Positions 34,633 through 44,900 of a stretch of 64,000 bases of DNA are shown piece after piece. The translations under genes and the position numbers were made by a program. Position 1 is the stretch's first letter. Each line of letters starts with the position of its first letter. This stretch comes from Gracilaria domingensis (Eukaryota > Rhodophyta > Florideophyceae > Gracilariales > Gracilariaceae): contig VCMS01000004.1 in assembly GCA_022539475.1 (NCBI GenBank), positions 124,001 to 188,000 on the forward strand. The letters run 5' to 3'. The notes under the pieces were generated by a model. That model saw nothing but the letters and a program-made list of their open reading frames with translations. It was not told the origin of the DNA and did no database searches.

Positions 34633-35204
34633 TGTGGTATAGCCGATCGGTGCGAGCTGCTAGTGGGGAGCCCTGCGTGGGCTCGACCCGGCGGAGGAGT
34701 GAAACACGTGACACCTAATAGGTCGGCAGCACCCACCGTTGCCTATAGTGCACGGTGACCAAGTGGTAAATACGCCTGCACTGGTGTGCGGCAGGCACGT
34801 ATAACCCTCGAGGTCAGCAAAACTATTAGAGGACTACTAGACTTACCAATTGGTGACTGTAGAACCGAACTGGTGTCAAATTAGCCTAGTTGGTGCTTGA
34901 CTTTACCATTTGGTGTGGGAGGTTGGCGTCTCGGGGGTTTAGTACACCCGAGCGCCCCTCCGGCTCTCACGGGCCTAGTGCCACGTGGGCCACCGGGAGG
35001 TGCATTTGTGGTGCACCACCCCGGCCACATATCTATACTACCTAGTAATTATTAATTCTAAATTATCGAGAATAGACTAATTAGTCCTGTCCAATCCTGT
35101 GCTTGCGCGTCCCACGTGGTACAGTAGACACACGTGCCCGGGAGCTCGTGACGTCACCACTTGGTCTTGTAGAGCCCCCGTTGATCTGGCCGAGCTATAC
35201 TACA
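34633..35204 (-). repeat. 5' LTR (element orientation), 572 bp
   Basis: Matches 23824-24395 over its full length with no difference that I can find by eye. It is flanked on the right by the duplicated AACCT. Confidence 0.95.
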
Positions 35205-35209
35205 AACCT
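35205..35209. repeat. Chromovirus target-site duplication, right copy
   Basis: AACCT, the second copy of the 5-bp duplication made when the chromovirus entered the LINE. Confidence 0.9.
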
Positions 35210-35965
35210 CAGACAGAAGTTGCCCCAGCGGGAATTGGAGTATGTTCGTTTATTGCTGAGACAATAGCGCTGCGAATAGGCCTCCAAAACGTAAGCCATA
35301 GAGTTGACAATGGCTGGAGAGGTAGAATCCGTATCTTGCTTGACTCGCTGAGCCTCTTGGAAAGTTTGCAATCGCCGTTGCGAAGACAGTCATACTTGGT
35401 GCAAGAAGTTTTACGTCTGCTGTTTCACGTTAGTGCGTTTTGCGCGGTTGACATGCTTTGGATACCAAGTCACTGGGAGTTGGAGAAGAATGAATTTGTC
35501 GATGGATTAGCAGGTGAAGCTCTGAACTTGCCTGTTGAGGCTCAAATTTCTATTTCAATTGACTATTCTGATGTTTCCAGAAGGATAAGAGATCATAATG
35601 AGAGACGACCTTTATTGCAGGCAGTACCAGAAGTGTTTGGAGATATTGTGTCTTTACGAGAAGCGGAAGCTACTTTGGCACAGCTTTATGTTGGACATTC
35701 ACCGTACTTGCATCCTTTGGGTACTTATCTGCAAGGAAAGAGGTTGGTTTGCAGCTGTAGACCTGGAGTACTGAATTCAGTTGAGCATTATCTTTTGAGA
35801 TGCCCAAAGAGGACTTTGTCCCGACGTTTGTGTTTACCTGCTCTAAGTGATCGACAGGGTCTAGCTGTTAAGACGATAATTAGAAAATGGCCTGAAAAGG
35901 TTTTGGCCTTCCTAGTGAGAGAACGTTTCTTTCAACAGAAACGTTCTGTAGCACGCCGGAATTAG
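35210..35965 (+). pseudogene. LINE polyprotein, 3' part: rest of RNase H and Cys/His tail
   Basis: 251 codons and a stop, in the phase in which the 5' part was cut. It supplies the remaining RNase H residues: Glu in SFIAETIALRIG, Asp in ILLDSLSLLE, and the closing IPSHWELEKNEFVDGLAGEA. A C-terminal Cys/His motif follows, CSCRPGVLNSVEHYLLRC (C-x-C-x8-H-x4-C). The last codons overlap a hairpin (35920-35947). Both halves are undamaged apart from the insertion. Confidence 0.9.
35920..35947 (+). repeat. Hairpin in the LINE 3' end
   Basis: AGAACGTTTCT and its complement AGAAACGTTCT enclose a 6-base loop (TTCAAC). Related sequence recurs at the short LINE fragments near 56940, 57570 (minus strand) and 60355, so it belongs to the conserved 3' end that the reverse transcriptase would recognise. 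Confidence 0.7.
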
Positions 35966-35996
35966 GCTGTTACACCCATAAACAGAGAGAGAGAGA

Positions 35997-36008
35997 GACA
36001 ACCGCTGG
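35997..36008. repeat. LINE target-site duplication, right copy
   Basis: GACAACCGCTGG, identical to 20432-20443. Confidence 0.85.
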
Positions 36009-39000
36009 TTCACGTGTGCTCGCCAATGCGAGACGCATGGGTGGAGGTGCTGGGATAGTTGTGGTTGTTCAGAAGCATGCAAGTTGAGTGGACGCCCGCG
36101 TGCAACATCATGTTGCACGTCCGCATGATGCGGCACATTGCGTGCGGCGTGCTAGAATCTTGAGGTACGAGAAGTTGGTTTTTGCATGGACAAGCGGATA
36201 GTTGCGTGATAGGTATCTATACGTGGGGTTCGTGTAACGTGATGTGCACAATGGTTGAAGAGCGTTTGAGTGAGTGAGAGAGAGACGAGCATCGTCGTCG
36301 TCGTCGTCGTCGCTCCCGATTCTCCTTCTGTCTCTGTTGCCTTGCGCGCGACCAGAAAGAGAGTCGTTCCGTCTGGTCCCCACAGCTTCTCGGGGCCCAA
36401 CTCGTGTTTTCCTTGCCGCCCTCCCGCTCCGATGGCTTCTACTTGTATGCTTTGATATTCAATTGAGGCCAATTAAAGACCAATGAATTAAATTGTACAA
36501 AGGGTACAGTTCTGGGGCGACAGCCTGTCCGTCGCGCGTTGGCGCGCGCGGCGCAAGGCGGCGGCGCGCAGTGGTGCGCTGATTTCGGTTGACAGTTGGC
36601 GCTGTTGGCGCTGTTGGCGACGTCTGCGGCGCTGTTGCGCGTTGATCGCTGCTCGGCACAAATCTGGTCGTGAGAGATATACAAGGTATAGTACGGCTCG
36701 CCGCTGACCCAACGCAACGCGCGCGACGACGCTCGTGCTTCCCTGCTCTCCGTTAAAACATCGCAAAGCTACTCGCGCAGCTTGTAACCGCGGCGCATCG
36801 GCGCTGACTGCTGACGTTTGTCAGACGTCGCCAGTCATGAGTAAGCGCAGCTCTCGACCGCTGCGGTGACGGCGGCGATGCGGTCAGACGCCAACCGTCG
36901 CTGACCAAGCCAAAAAGACAAAAAGACAGCGCTCAGAAATAGACCAAGCTACAGCACGTGACAAGAAATTCTAAGCTATGTATCCTATCTAATCTGCCTT
37001 TTCGCTTGCGAACTGCCGTCACGCCCGCCTTTTACGAAGGTGAAGCGCGCTTTTTTCTCCCTTTTTTTTGAACGCTGCCGTTGATCATACAGTGACTGCC
37101 GTTGGCTGAGCGACATTTCTACAACCGCAGCCAGCAAGAACGGTGGTTGCGCGTCGGTTGTAGGGTGCCGCCAAACTGGTTTAGCATCAGCCACGCGCTG
37201 AGCGAAGCGCCCCAAGCCACGCGGCTTAGGATTTGAGCTTTTGTTGCGAAAAAGAATCGATAAGCTTGCGCATATGAAAGCGAAGCTTGGCGCAGGAATT
37301 TGTGCCGCCGTTGATGTGATGTTAAACGGCTGTGTACAAGCGTAGATTGCTACGTCGCAATGTGTTTGAAAGAGGACGTTGATAGAGCATGGCGTCTTCT
37401 CCTCAGCCATGTGAATGGTGAGCGTCAATCCTTTGTTGCATTACACGCTTCGAAGGATTGTCAATCATTGCGCGTTATTATTTGGCTTGTACGTCATTTT
37501 GACATTGTGACGATTTGTGCTTCTGTTTCTGCTAAAAATATTTTCAGACGCTCCATGTGCTTTGGTGAACGTCGAGCTTCGAGTTTTGTTGCTCTGCTGC
37601 TCTCAACATGCGTGTGCGTGTGCGTTGCGGCGCAGGCCTGGTTGCAGCGCAATTCATCTAATGACACGGGGGGGGCTCGGCGTTAACGTTGACGCCGCCA
37701 TTTACACTATGCACGCAATCATAACTTTAGCAGTGAAGAAACAGCGTTCTGGAACGAACGTTTGTGTTGCTCCGCAGTAAAGCTTTAATCAATATTTACA
37801 GGCCGCCTGATACAGTTAAGTTACGCTAACGCCGTTAATTGCTCGCCAACACATTGTGAGCAGTGGTTTATCTTACGCCACTTTTGGAACTGTCAGGCGT
37901 CCCCGAGACGCTGAGCAGTGTGACTGGGAACGACAAACTTTCGTTTACAGTCTGTCTAAAGGGCATCTCTTCGCACGGTGTTTTGTTTTACAGATGACGG
38001 TGGTGTCAGCGTGATGGTGAGCGTTGAGCCTTATTTTAAGCGCACGGTCGATCATACGTCGAGACGACGTAGCCATCGAAATGCGAATCCCGTTGTGGCG
38101 CAAGAAGGCGAGCCAGGCACTCAACGTTTACAGCTCTCGAACGCTATCTCCCGATCGAGCGCAAAGCAAAAAGCAACCGCTTTGACGTTTGCTTTGCTTG
38201 TCTCGCGAAGCAATGGCAGACGTCGGTGAGTCGCACGCGTGGCACACGTGCCACGCGGCGCGCGCGGGAGCTGTGGCGCTACGCTGGCACGCCAGTAGTT
38301 CAAATTTGAAACACTCAAACTTTCAAACTTCGATTTGAATTATTCGGCCCACTAGCAGCCAAACCTGAATCAAAAAGCACTCGTACCAGGGGTACCGCCT
38401 TGAATCGTCGCTGTATAGCCGCCTTGCACGCCAAAAGGCGCCGCTTGCCATCCGCTCCTTGGCATCCGCACCCTCTTCGCTCTCCTGACGTGTCCGTGCA
38501 CGTCGCACCGTGCCGCTACACGCTGCTTGATCACCGCTAGTTTTTTTTAATTTCTCGCCGCCCCTTGTCACGATGGTCCGCGCAGCGCCACAAGTATTTG
38601 GAGCGCGATCTCGAGATGTCACATGGTCTGTATCAGGCCGACTACAGCCCCCAACATGGTGCTTTTCAAACAATGTTGCAGGTTTGTTTGCGAGCGTAGC
38701 TGCCACAATATATATATATATCGGCGCCATCTCTCGAGAGGCTCGTTGTTGGTTGGTTTATTTGGTTTGGATCACAAGCTCATCGTGTAATTTTTTGATT
38801 CTTTTTCGTATTTGAAATAGATTCCACCTTTCTCTTTTTTCGTCGAGGACTCAAACATCCATTCCAATCAAATAATTCTATGTTTGCCTCATGTTGCAGA
38901 GCTGAGTACACCACGGGTTACCCATGGTCAGATATGCGGAGCTCGCGCGCGTTGGAGGAGGAGCACCTTCGAGAACGAGCACGCGTGCTTCCATGCCTTC

Positions 39001-41032
39001 CCCCCGCGGGCACACACGAAGCTTTGCATTGCAGTCTCGAGAATGTTTGTGCTGCAAGCCAGGGGAGAAGGCGCTGTTTTTTCTCTGAGAAGCTTTGCTC
39101 TATTTTGGTGCACTTTGCTTCCGGCAGTCTGTCCGTTTTTCTTTTTTTTTTTTCTCTTCTTTTGTTTTTCGTGCGAGCCTGGGCATGCAGCTGTGAGTAA
39201 GTGAATTAACTGCCACCAACAAAGCAGGTAAACTGCGTTCCCCGTGGGTATCTGCCCTCAGTACTTACACACATTTCTGTCTTCTCTTCATGAACAATCA
39301 TGATGATTGTTATAAGCAGTTGCTGTTTTGCCGCAATTGAGTTGCGAGAGAGCACTTGGCGAGACAAACATGAGCTTGTGCGCGACTCGAATTGAAACAG
39401 CATCGGCGACGGGCGGCTGTTCTGCCGGGAGTTTTGGCAACAACAAAGAAGGCGGTTTGAACGGCTTGGCTGCTGCCAGTAGCCGCGGCCTCAACCGGTT
39501 TATGGCCGCAGCTGATAAGCAACAAGCAAGCCCATAAGTCTCAAGACGTACGTAATGGCGTACAGCTTCCCCAGGCTCGTTGCAAACGGGCTGTCGGGGT
39601 GCGCTTGCAGCAGCGGCGGAGCGCGTCTCGAGTGCTGCGTCAAAGAAGGTAGAGTCATTAAGCAAGACGCGGCGCGCGACACGGTGTCATGCCCGGCGTT
39701 CTCCCGGCGACGGCTTTCCGTTTCGCACGGGCGCAAGCGGTGGAGCGCACGCGCGCGAGCGCACGCGCGCGCGGCGTGTCATTGGCGCCAGCCACGCGCC
39801 GCGCGCTGTGAGGCGGACTGTCGCCCACACACTTTCCGCGCGCGACGACATGTCAAGCGATGCTTGGCAGACGCGCATGCACAAAATTGCCTCGCCACGC
39901 GTCCACGTGTGCGCGCGTTGGCGTGGCGACGCGTTGAACGCGCAGCACGTGGTGCGCGTCGACGCGCTATTTTTTTCTTCAGGCGGTACGCGCTGTGTGG
40001 CGCGTGCGCGGCGCAGCGAGCCGCTCAGCGCGCGCCGCCCGACACGTCAGAGCCGCCGCCCGCCGTCGGGCGGCGAGCAATGCTCGGCGCCGGAAATTTG
40101 CGCCCGCCGCCGTGCTCGCCGCAATTGCAGCGGCTGTCGCGCCTCGGGCGAGCGCGGCGGCGGCCGCAACCACGTGTCTGTCATGTGTGCTCCTTATGGC
40201 CGTCGCTTGCAGCCCGCTGTCAACAGACATGGATATGAATATGTGTGAGAGGCTCGTTACGGGCGTTCCCGTTGTCTGTCGCGCTGCTTCTCTCGCCCGC
40301 GCGCTGTCGCCCAGGCGCCGTCGCCCATCCGCCGCTCTCGCCACACAGCTTGCGACGCGGTCTCGACGCTGGCCGGCGTGTGCTCCTTGTATATAATCAA
40401 TGGGGCCGAGACTCGAGTGCGAAACCTACTCGCCGCTGCAAGCACCAATTGCTGCGCCGCTGCGCTACTGTCGAGTAACCCCGTTTCGCATCTCTTGTCG
40501 AGCACAGCTGCAAAGGCGGCGGTGCAGTTTGTTTGCCGAAATAAAAAAATTTAAAAAGGGGCCGGAAAAAGGCGCGAACGCGCGCGTTGTTCGCGCGCCC
40601 AATGAGCGCGCGCGCCGCGCGAGGCGCTGCCACGCACGCGGCGGTCCATCGCCGCGCGCTGTCGCGCGCGTCGGCGGCGGCGCACCACACAGCGCGCGGC
40701 CGCCCGCTGGCCGCGGCCGCGCGTAGTGCGCGCCGCTGTCGACCGCCGCAGTTCAAACCAAAAGTTCGTTTAAACGCGGCCCGCGCTCCCGCTCTCAAAC
40801 CAAAATTACCAAATTCACATTTCCCGTTTCTTTATTGCTTGTTGCTTTCTATGTACAAAATACGCACTGCCCGCAAACCTTTTACACTGCAAACCACTTG
40901 CCATCCAAGCCACACACACGCACACACGCCGTACGCATACACACAACGCACCTTCCGTACGTACACGTATTGCCCAAAACTGTACAAAACACGCCCCAAA
41001 GCGGCGCCCACAAACGATGATAGCTTATAGCC
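36009..41032. other. Long gene-free, partly GCGC-rich tract
   Basis: Five kilobases without a convincing gene. It holds a (CGT)n run at 36294-36312, GCGC-rich patches at 36520-36730 and most densely at 39670-40750, and a dinucleotide CA patch near 40910-40925. A 19-bp palindrome (AACAATCAT-G-ATGATTGTT) lies at 39293-39311. Long frames at 39288-40250 exist on both strands only because GC-rich sequence lacks stops. The last 200 bases before 41033 are the 3' flank of the bZIP gene. Confidence 0.6.
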
Positions 41033-41953
41033 TCACGAGCGGCATCCAACCGGCGCCAGCATGTTGAATACCTCCTGCACATCTTGTCCTTCCCCAACCG
41101 ACACCCCATACGTATGTTGCAGCAGGCTCTTCATCTGCGACTTCAACGCCTTGTTCTCGTCCGCCAAGCTCTTCACATTTACCTTGAGACTGTCATTCTC
41201 GTCCTGTAGCTTCTGCATCTTCTGCTTTGCCTCCACTCGGCTCTTCATTGCCGCCTCGCGATTGCGAATGGCGCGAGCCGCCTTCTTGTCCACCGGCTCT
41301 GCCGAGACGTCAGAGTCCGATTTCACAGCGCTAGCCTCGGTCTTGACGCAGCCGTCCTCCCGGCGGCTGCGATTTCTCTTCATAGCTGCTCTTCTCAATG
41401 CTCGTCTCTTGGCGGTCGCCTCCTTAGACAGCACAGGCAGTCCACTCGATGCATCACTTGTCACAGCAGGTGTAGGAGGCACAGACCTTGCCTCGGTGTC
41501 CTCCTCCGTGCACAGCGACTGCGATGGCGACAGAGGAGCCACCACGCCCATGCCACCACCATTGGCGCGCATCTTGTGCGACATGGACAGAACCTTGCGA
41601 GTAGTGGGAGTCACCGGCTCGAACAACTGCTCGTGCTTGGCAATGTGCTGCTTCTTGTACGGTTGTTGTGCGGCCGACACTGATGGCGCAGCACGCTTGT
41701 GGCCGACGATCGGCGCGGATGGGCTCACCGAGCGGAACAGGGAGTCCGAGACGTCTGACACCGGTGAGGGTGCGTCATCGGGCGACGGCAGCGGTGTGCT
41801 GATGGCCGATGTGTACATGTCCAGTTCGGCGATGATGTTGTCGGTGGTGGGCATGGCGATTGGCGTCGGGAACGGCATGGATGATACCTGTGTGTCCCAG
41901 GCGGAGCTGTTCATATCGGAGGGGAAGTTGAGTTGCTGAAGGGAACAGGCCAT
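41033..41953 (-). CDS. bZIP transcription factor
   Basis: 306 residues from ATG 41953-41951. The frame extends 15 codons upstream from a non-ATG, so this ATG was chosen. The basic region KKAARAIRNREAAMKSR has the invariant Asn231 and Arg239. It is followed at exactly the expected spacing by a leucine zipper with Leu at 249, 256, 263, 270 and 277. The N-terminal 200 residues are Ser/Pro/Thr-rich with SP and TP sites, resembling an activation domain under kinase control. There is a basic patch KRRALRRAAMKRNRSRR near 182-198, possibly a nuclear signal. It binds DNA as a dimer; its targets are unknown. It is intron-less and isolated between two long GC-rich tracts. Confidence 0.9.
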   Translation of the reverse strand: MACSLQQLNFPSDMNSSAWDTQVSSMPFPTPIAMPTTDNIIAELDMYTSAISTPLPSPDDAPSPVSDVSDSLFRSVSPSAPIVGHKRAAPSVSAAQQPYKKQHIAKHEQLFEPVTPTTRKVLSMSHKMRANGGGMGVVAPLSPSQSLCTEEDTEARSVPPTPAVTSDASSGLPVLSKEATAKRRALRRAAMKRNRSRREDGCVKTEASAVKSDSDVSAEPVDKKAARAIRNREAAMKSRVEAKQKMQKLQDENDSLKVNVKSLADENKALKSQMKSLLQHTYGVSVGEGQDVQEVFNMLAPVGCRS

Positions 41954-44900
41954 TGTGTTGATGGGTATGTGGGTGGGGATGAGAGCGAACAAGAACACAA
42001 AAAAAGTTGATGAGTAGTAGTAGTAGTAATGAAGCGATGCGATTCAGCACGAAGCGGGGTTGATGAATACACAAGGCGCTTGCGATAAGCAGGAATTAGT
42101 GGGTGCGAATACGAGGCGGAAGCGTGGCGACACGAAAGACGTCCACACACAATGCGGAAATGAAGGAAGGACGTAGTCGAAAGATGATGATGGAACGTGG
42201 GTGGGGGTGGTGAGGGGGGATGAGACGGGCGGTACGGCAGGAACGAAAGCGACTTTATATTGCCGGCGGAGCACAAAACGCAACCGATTGCTGAGTAAAA
42301 GATGGGGGACGCGGTGGGGGGCGGCGCGGCGGGCGCATAGGCGGCGTAGGGGCGAGCAGGGCCAGAAATTGTTTGAATGGTCGGCCAAACTGTTTCAAAA
42401 GTTGGTGTGAATGAAAGCATGCGCGCGGGCGCCGATGCGCGGCGCGTGCGCGACACGCGCAGGACACGCGTTTTCGGGTGACCCTGCGTGACGGACACGC
42501 GTTCCTGCTCGCACAACAACGCCAACCTGGTGACACGTGCGCGCGGCAAAAATCGACGGCGGGTTTTCGGGCGCTTTTTTCTTTTACGCGCTTTTTTGAG
42601 CTCTTTTTTCGGCGGCTACGCGATTTGTATCTATGCTGCTGCAAGCTGCACGCGGAGCGATCTGTGGCGATGGATTTGTGTGCGCGCCTCGAGAGCGATG
42701 CTGACGCTGCTGGACGCCGCTGCTGAGTGCGCCGCGTTATTCGGTGATGGACCGCTCCGGCGCGAGGCGGCTGGGCGTGTCGCGAGCAGCGCGGCGCCTT
42801 TTGGCGCTCTCTCACCAGCGCGAGGCGCGGCGAATCGGGCTGCGTTTGATGTGAATACAAGGCGGCGCCGGGCTGGCGCGGCGCGACACAGGGCGGGCCG
42901 CACTGACACATTTCGCGGTATAAGCGTGCGCGGCAAAACGGTTTAACCGCTTCCGCGTGAGAGCGGTGGGGCACCACAGCGGCAGCGCGCGGCGCGCTGG
43001 TTGGTAAGGGGGCAAGCGCGTGAAAGATGAGTGGCCGGCAGACGGTCAGTTTGGCCGTAGGCCGCGTCGGCGGGCGCGCGGTGTGTGCGCGGCGCGTCGG
43101 TTACGCGCGTTTGTAAGGGCGAGTATGTGCATATACCGCCGTGTTTTTTTTATACGATATCCTATGAGTGCCAAACAAGCGCCAAAACGCAAGGCGGTGT
43201 GTTGGGCGAATTAAACGGCACTCGTACTCAGCTACCTGCAGCCTCGGCTGATGGGGGGGGCGCGGGGCCGCGGGGGGGGGGGGGGGGGGGGTGCGGCGCG
43301 GGTGCGATCGCTTTTGGGGGAGACGGACGTTGACTGAGGCGCGAGGGGGGGCGGCGGCCGGCGGGCGTAGCTGAGTTGGGGGCGCTGAGGCGCGCGCAGT
43401 GCTCGTCGGCATTGGTTTTGGTTTATTTTTGGGGGGGCGCGCGCAGTGGCGGCGTCGGCGGCGCGGAAGGCGCGTCAGCGGCGCGTCAGCGCGCGGGGGC
43501 GGGGGGGGGGGGGGGGTGGCGGCAGTAGTAATGGCGCGGCGGTGTAAATTTGAATTTAAAGCAACAAATTGGGCGGCGGCACCACACACGTCATGCATGA
43601 CAGCGCCGCTATTTCGGTGCGCGCTCGGCGCACAGCGGCGCGCGCTTCGCTGTGCGCGCGTTACGTGGTGCGCGCCGCGTCGCCAGCGAAGCGACGCGTC
43701 AAAGCGGAACAGCGCGCGCGCGGAAAGCGCCCGCGCGAGCGGCACGTGCGCGCTGACGTGTGCGCGTGTCGCCGCCGCGCGCCGCGCGCCGCGCGCCGCG
43801 CCGGTTTACACACACAACAGCGCGCGCGCGCGCCGGCGGCGGCTGGCCGGCCGCCGCCGCGCCGCGAGTTGATTGCCGCCGCGCCGCCGCCGCGCCGCTG
43901 CGCGCCGTCCGTGCCCAATTCAACCGCCGCCGCGCCGCCGCGCGCGCCGCATCTGCGGCGGCGGTGCCGCGCGCGACGGCGCGCCGCGCGCTGACGTACC
44001 TGCTGTAAAGCGCGCCGCCATGACGTGTTCCCCCACTGCGCCGAGCCCCGCCGCCGATGAATCGCCATTTACAGTTTTTTTGCTTTCCACGCGAATTGGC
44101 GCGCGCGCGCCCGCGCCGCACGCGAAAAACGCGCCAACGCGTCACGCCCGCGCGCCTGCCGCGCACTTGGTTCACTGCCCTACGCGCGCTCGCCTTGTGC
44201 TCGTTGTTCGGCTGCTACCCGCGCTATCATAGCTTCAATTCACGCCGCGCCAGCTATCGCCCGCTTCAACGGCTGTCGACCCCCCGTCTACCTTCACCGC
44301 CACCCCCGTCGCGCTATGCTTGCTGTAAATTGCGCGTGCTCGGCCGGCCGAAATATCTTTTCTCAAGTCACTCAAGTGAATTGGCGCAAAATGTTCGCCG
44401 CATGGTAACCTTATCAACCTTATCGTTGCTACCTACGCTGGGGCTGCCCGCCGCACGTGTGTGGCGCACAGCCGCTGCTCGCGCCGCCAGCTGCCATTGT
44501 GTAATGGCCGTCTTCAATTCCCGCACCTCCGCTGCGCGTGGCCGATGCGAACGCGCGTGCGTATGCTCGCTCCATCTCACCCGGCGAGAATCGAATCTTA
44601 CTGTCATCCGCGCAGCTCTGTCGCTGTTATAAAACCGCCCGAAAATCGCAAAATGCCCCCTTGCGTTGTCAACAACTACGCGCCGCCCAAGTGGAGCGCA
44701 GCGGCTTGATGGCCATTGCGAAATGTCAGCTTTTTAGCCACCACACACGCCAAAATACAGCTCTCAACAAAACATACAAGCCGCTTTCAAACGCGCCCGT
44801 CACGCCCCATCTGTCGTAATACCCACCTCCACCACCACCCATCGCTGTCAACTAAACATAGATAGACTGCAAGCACCACTCCGTGCAGCTGGAAAGCGTG

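Larger units (their letters stand above)
23824..35204 (-). mobile_element. Ty3/gypsy chromovirus LTR retrotransposon with an extra antisense gene
   Basis: 11,381 bp, transcribed on the minus strand. Layout in element order: 5' LTR (35204-34633), primer-binding site, gag, pol with a C-terminal chromodomain, an opposite-strand gene (25054-27780), polypurine tract, 3' LTR (24395-23824). A 5-bp duplication AACCT flanks it. Both LTRs are 572 bp and look identical base for base on reading, and all large frames are intact, so insertion was recent and the copy may be active. The host site is the RNase H region of a LINE. The word CCANNTGG recurs throughout (see findings). Confidence 0.95.
20444..35996 (+). 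mobile_element. LINE (non-LTR retrotransposon) interrupted by a chromovirus
   Basis: The LINE's own sequence is 20444-23823 plus 35210-35996, about 4.2 kb once the inserted LTR element and the duplicated AACCT are set aside. Both ends are fixed by the duplication GACAACCGCTGG. The right end is a (GA)n tail (35982-35996) instead of poly(A). It encodes AP endonuclease, reverse transcriptase, RNase H and a Cys/His C terminus in one frame. The frame is open right to the 5' boundary, so the copy may be 5'-truncated or may use a start inside (ATG 20542). No separate ORF1 is present. Confidence 0.88.

Noticed and set aside
39288-40250. Several 120-227-codon frames on both strands
   Set aside because: GCGC-rich DNA lacks stop codons; the products are Arg/Ala/Pro strings without domains, and frames overlap on both strands.
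41061-41939. 292-codon plus-strand frame opposite the bZIP gene
   Set aside because: It mirrors the bZIP coding region and has no domain, while the minus strand has a perfect bZIP heptad.
42255-44180. Long Arg/Ala-rich frames in the GC-rich tract
   Set aside because: Same compositional reason; G homopolymers interrupt them and no domain is visible.
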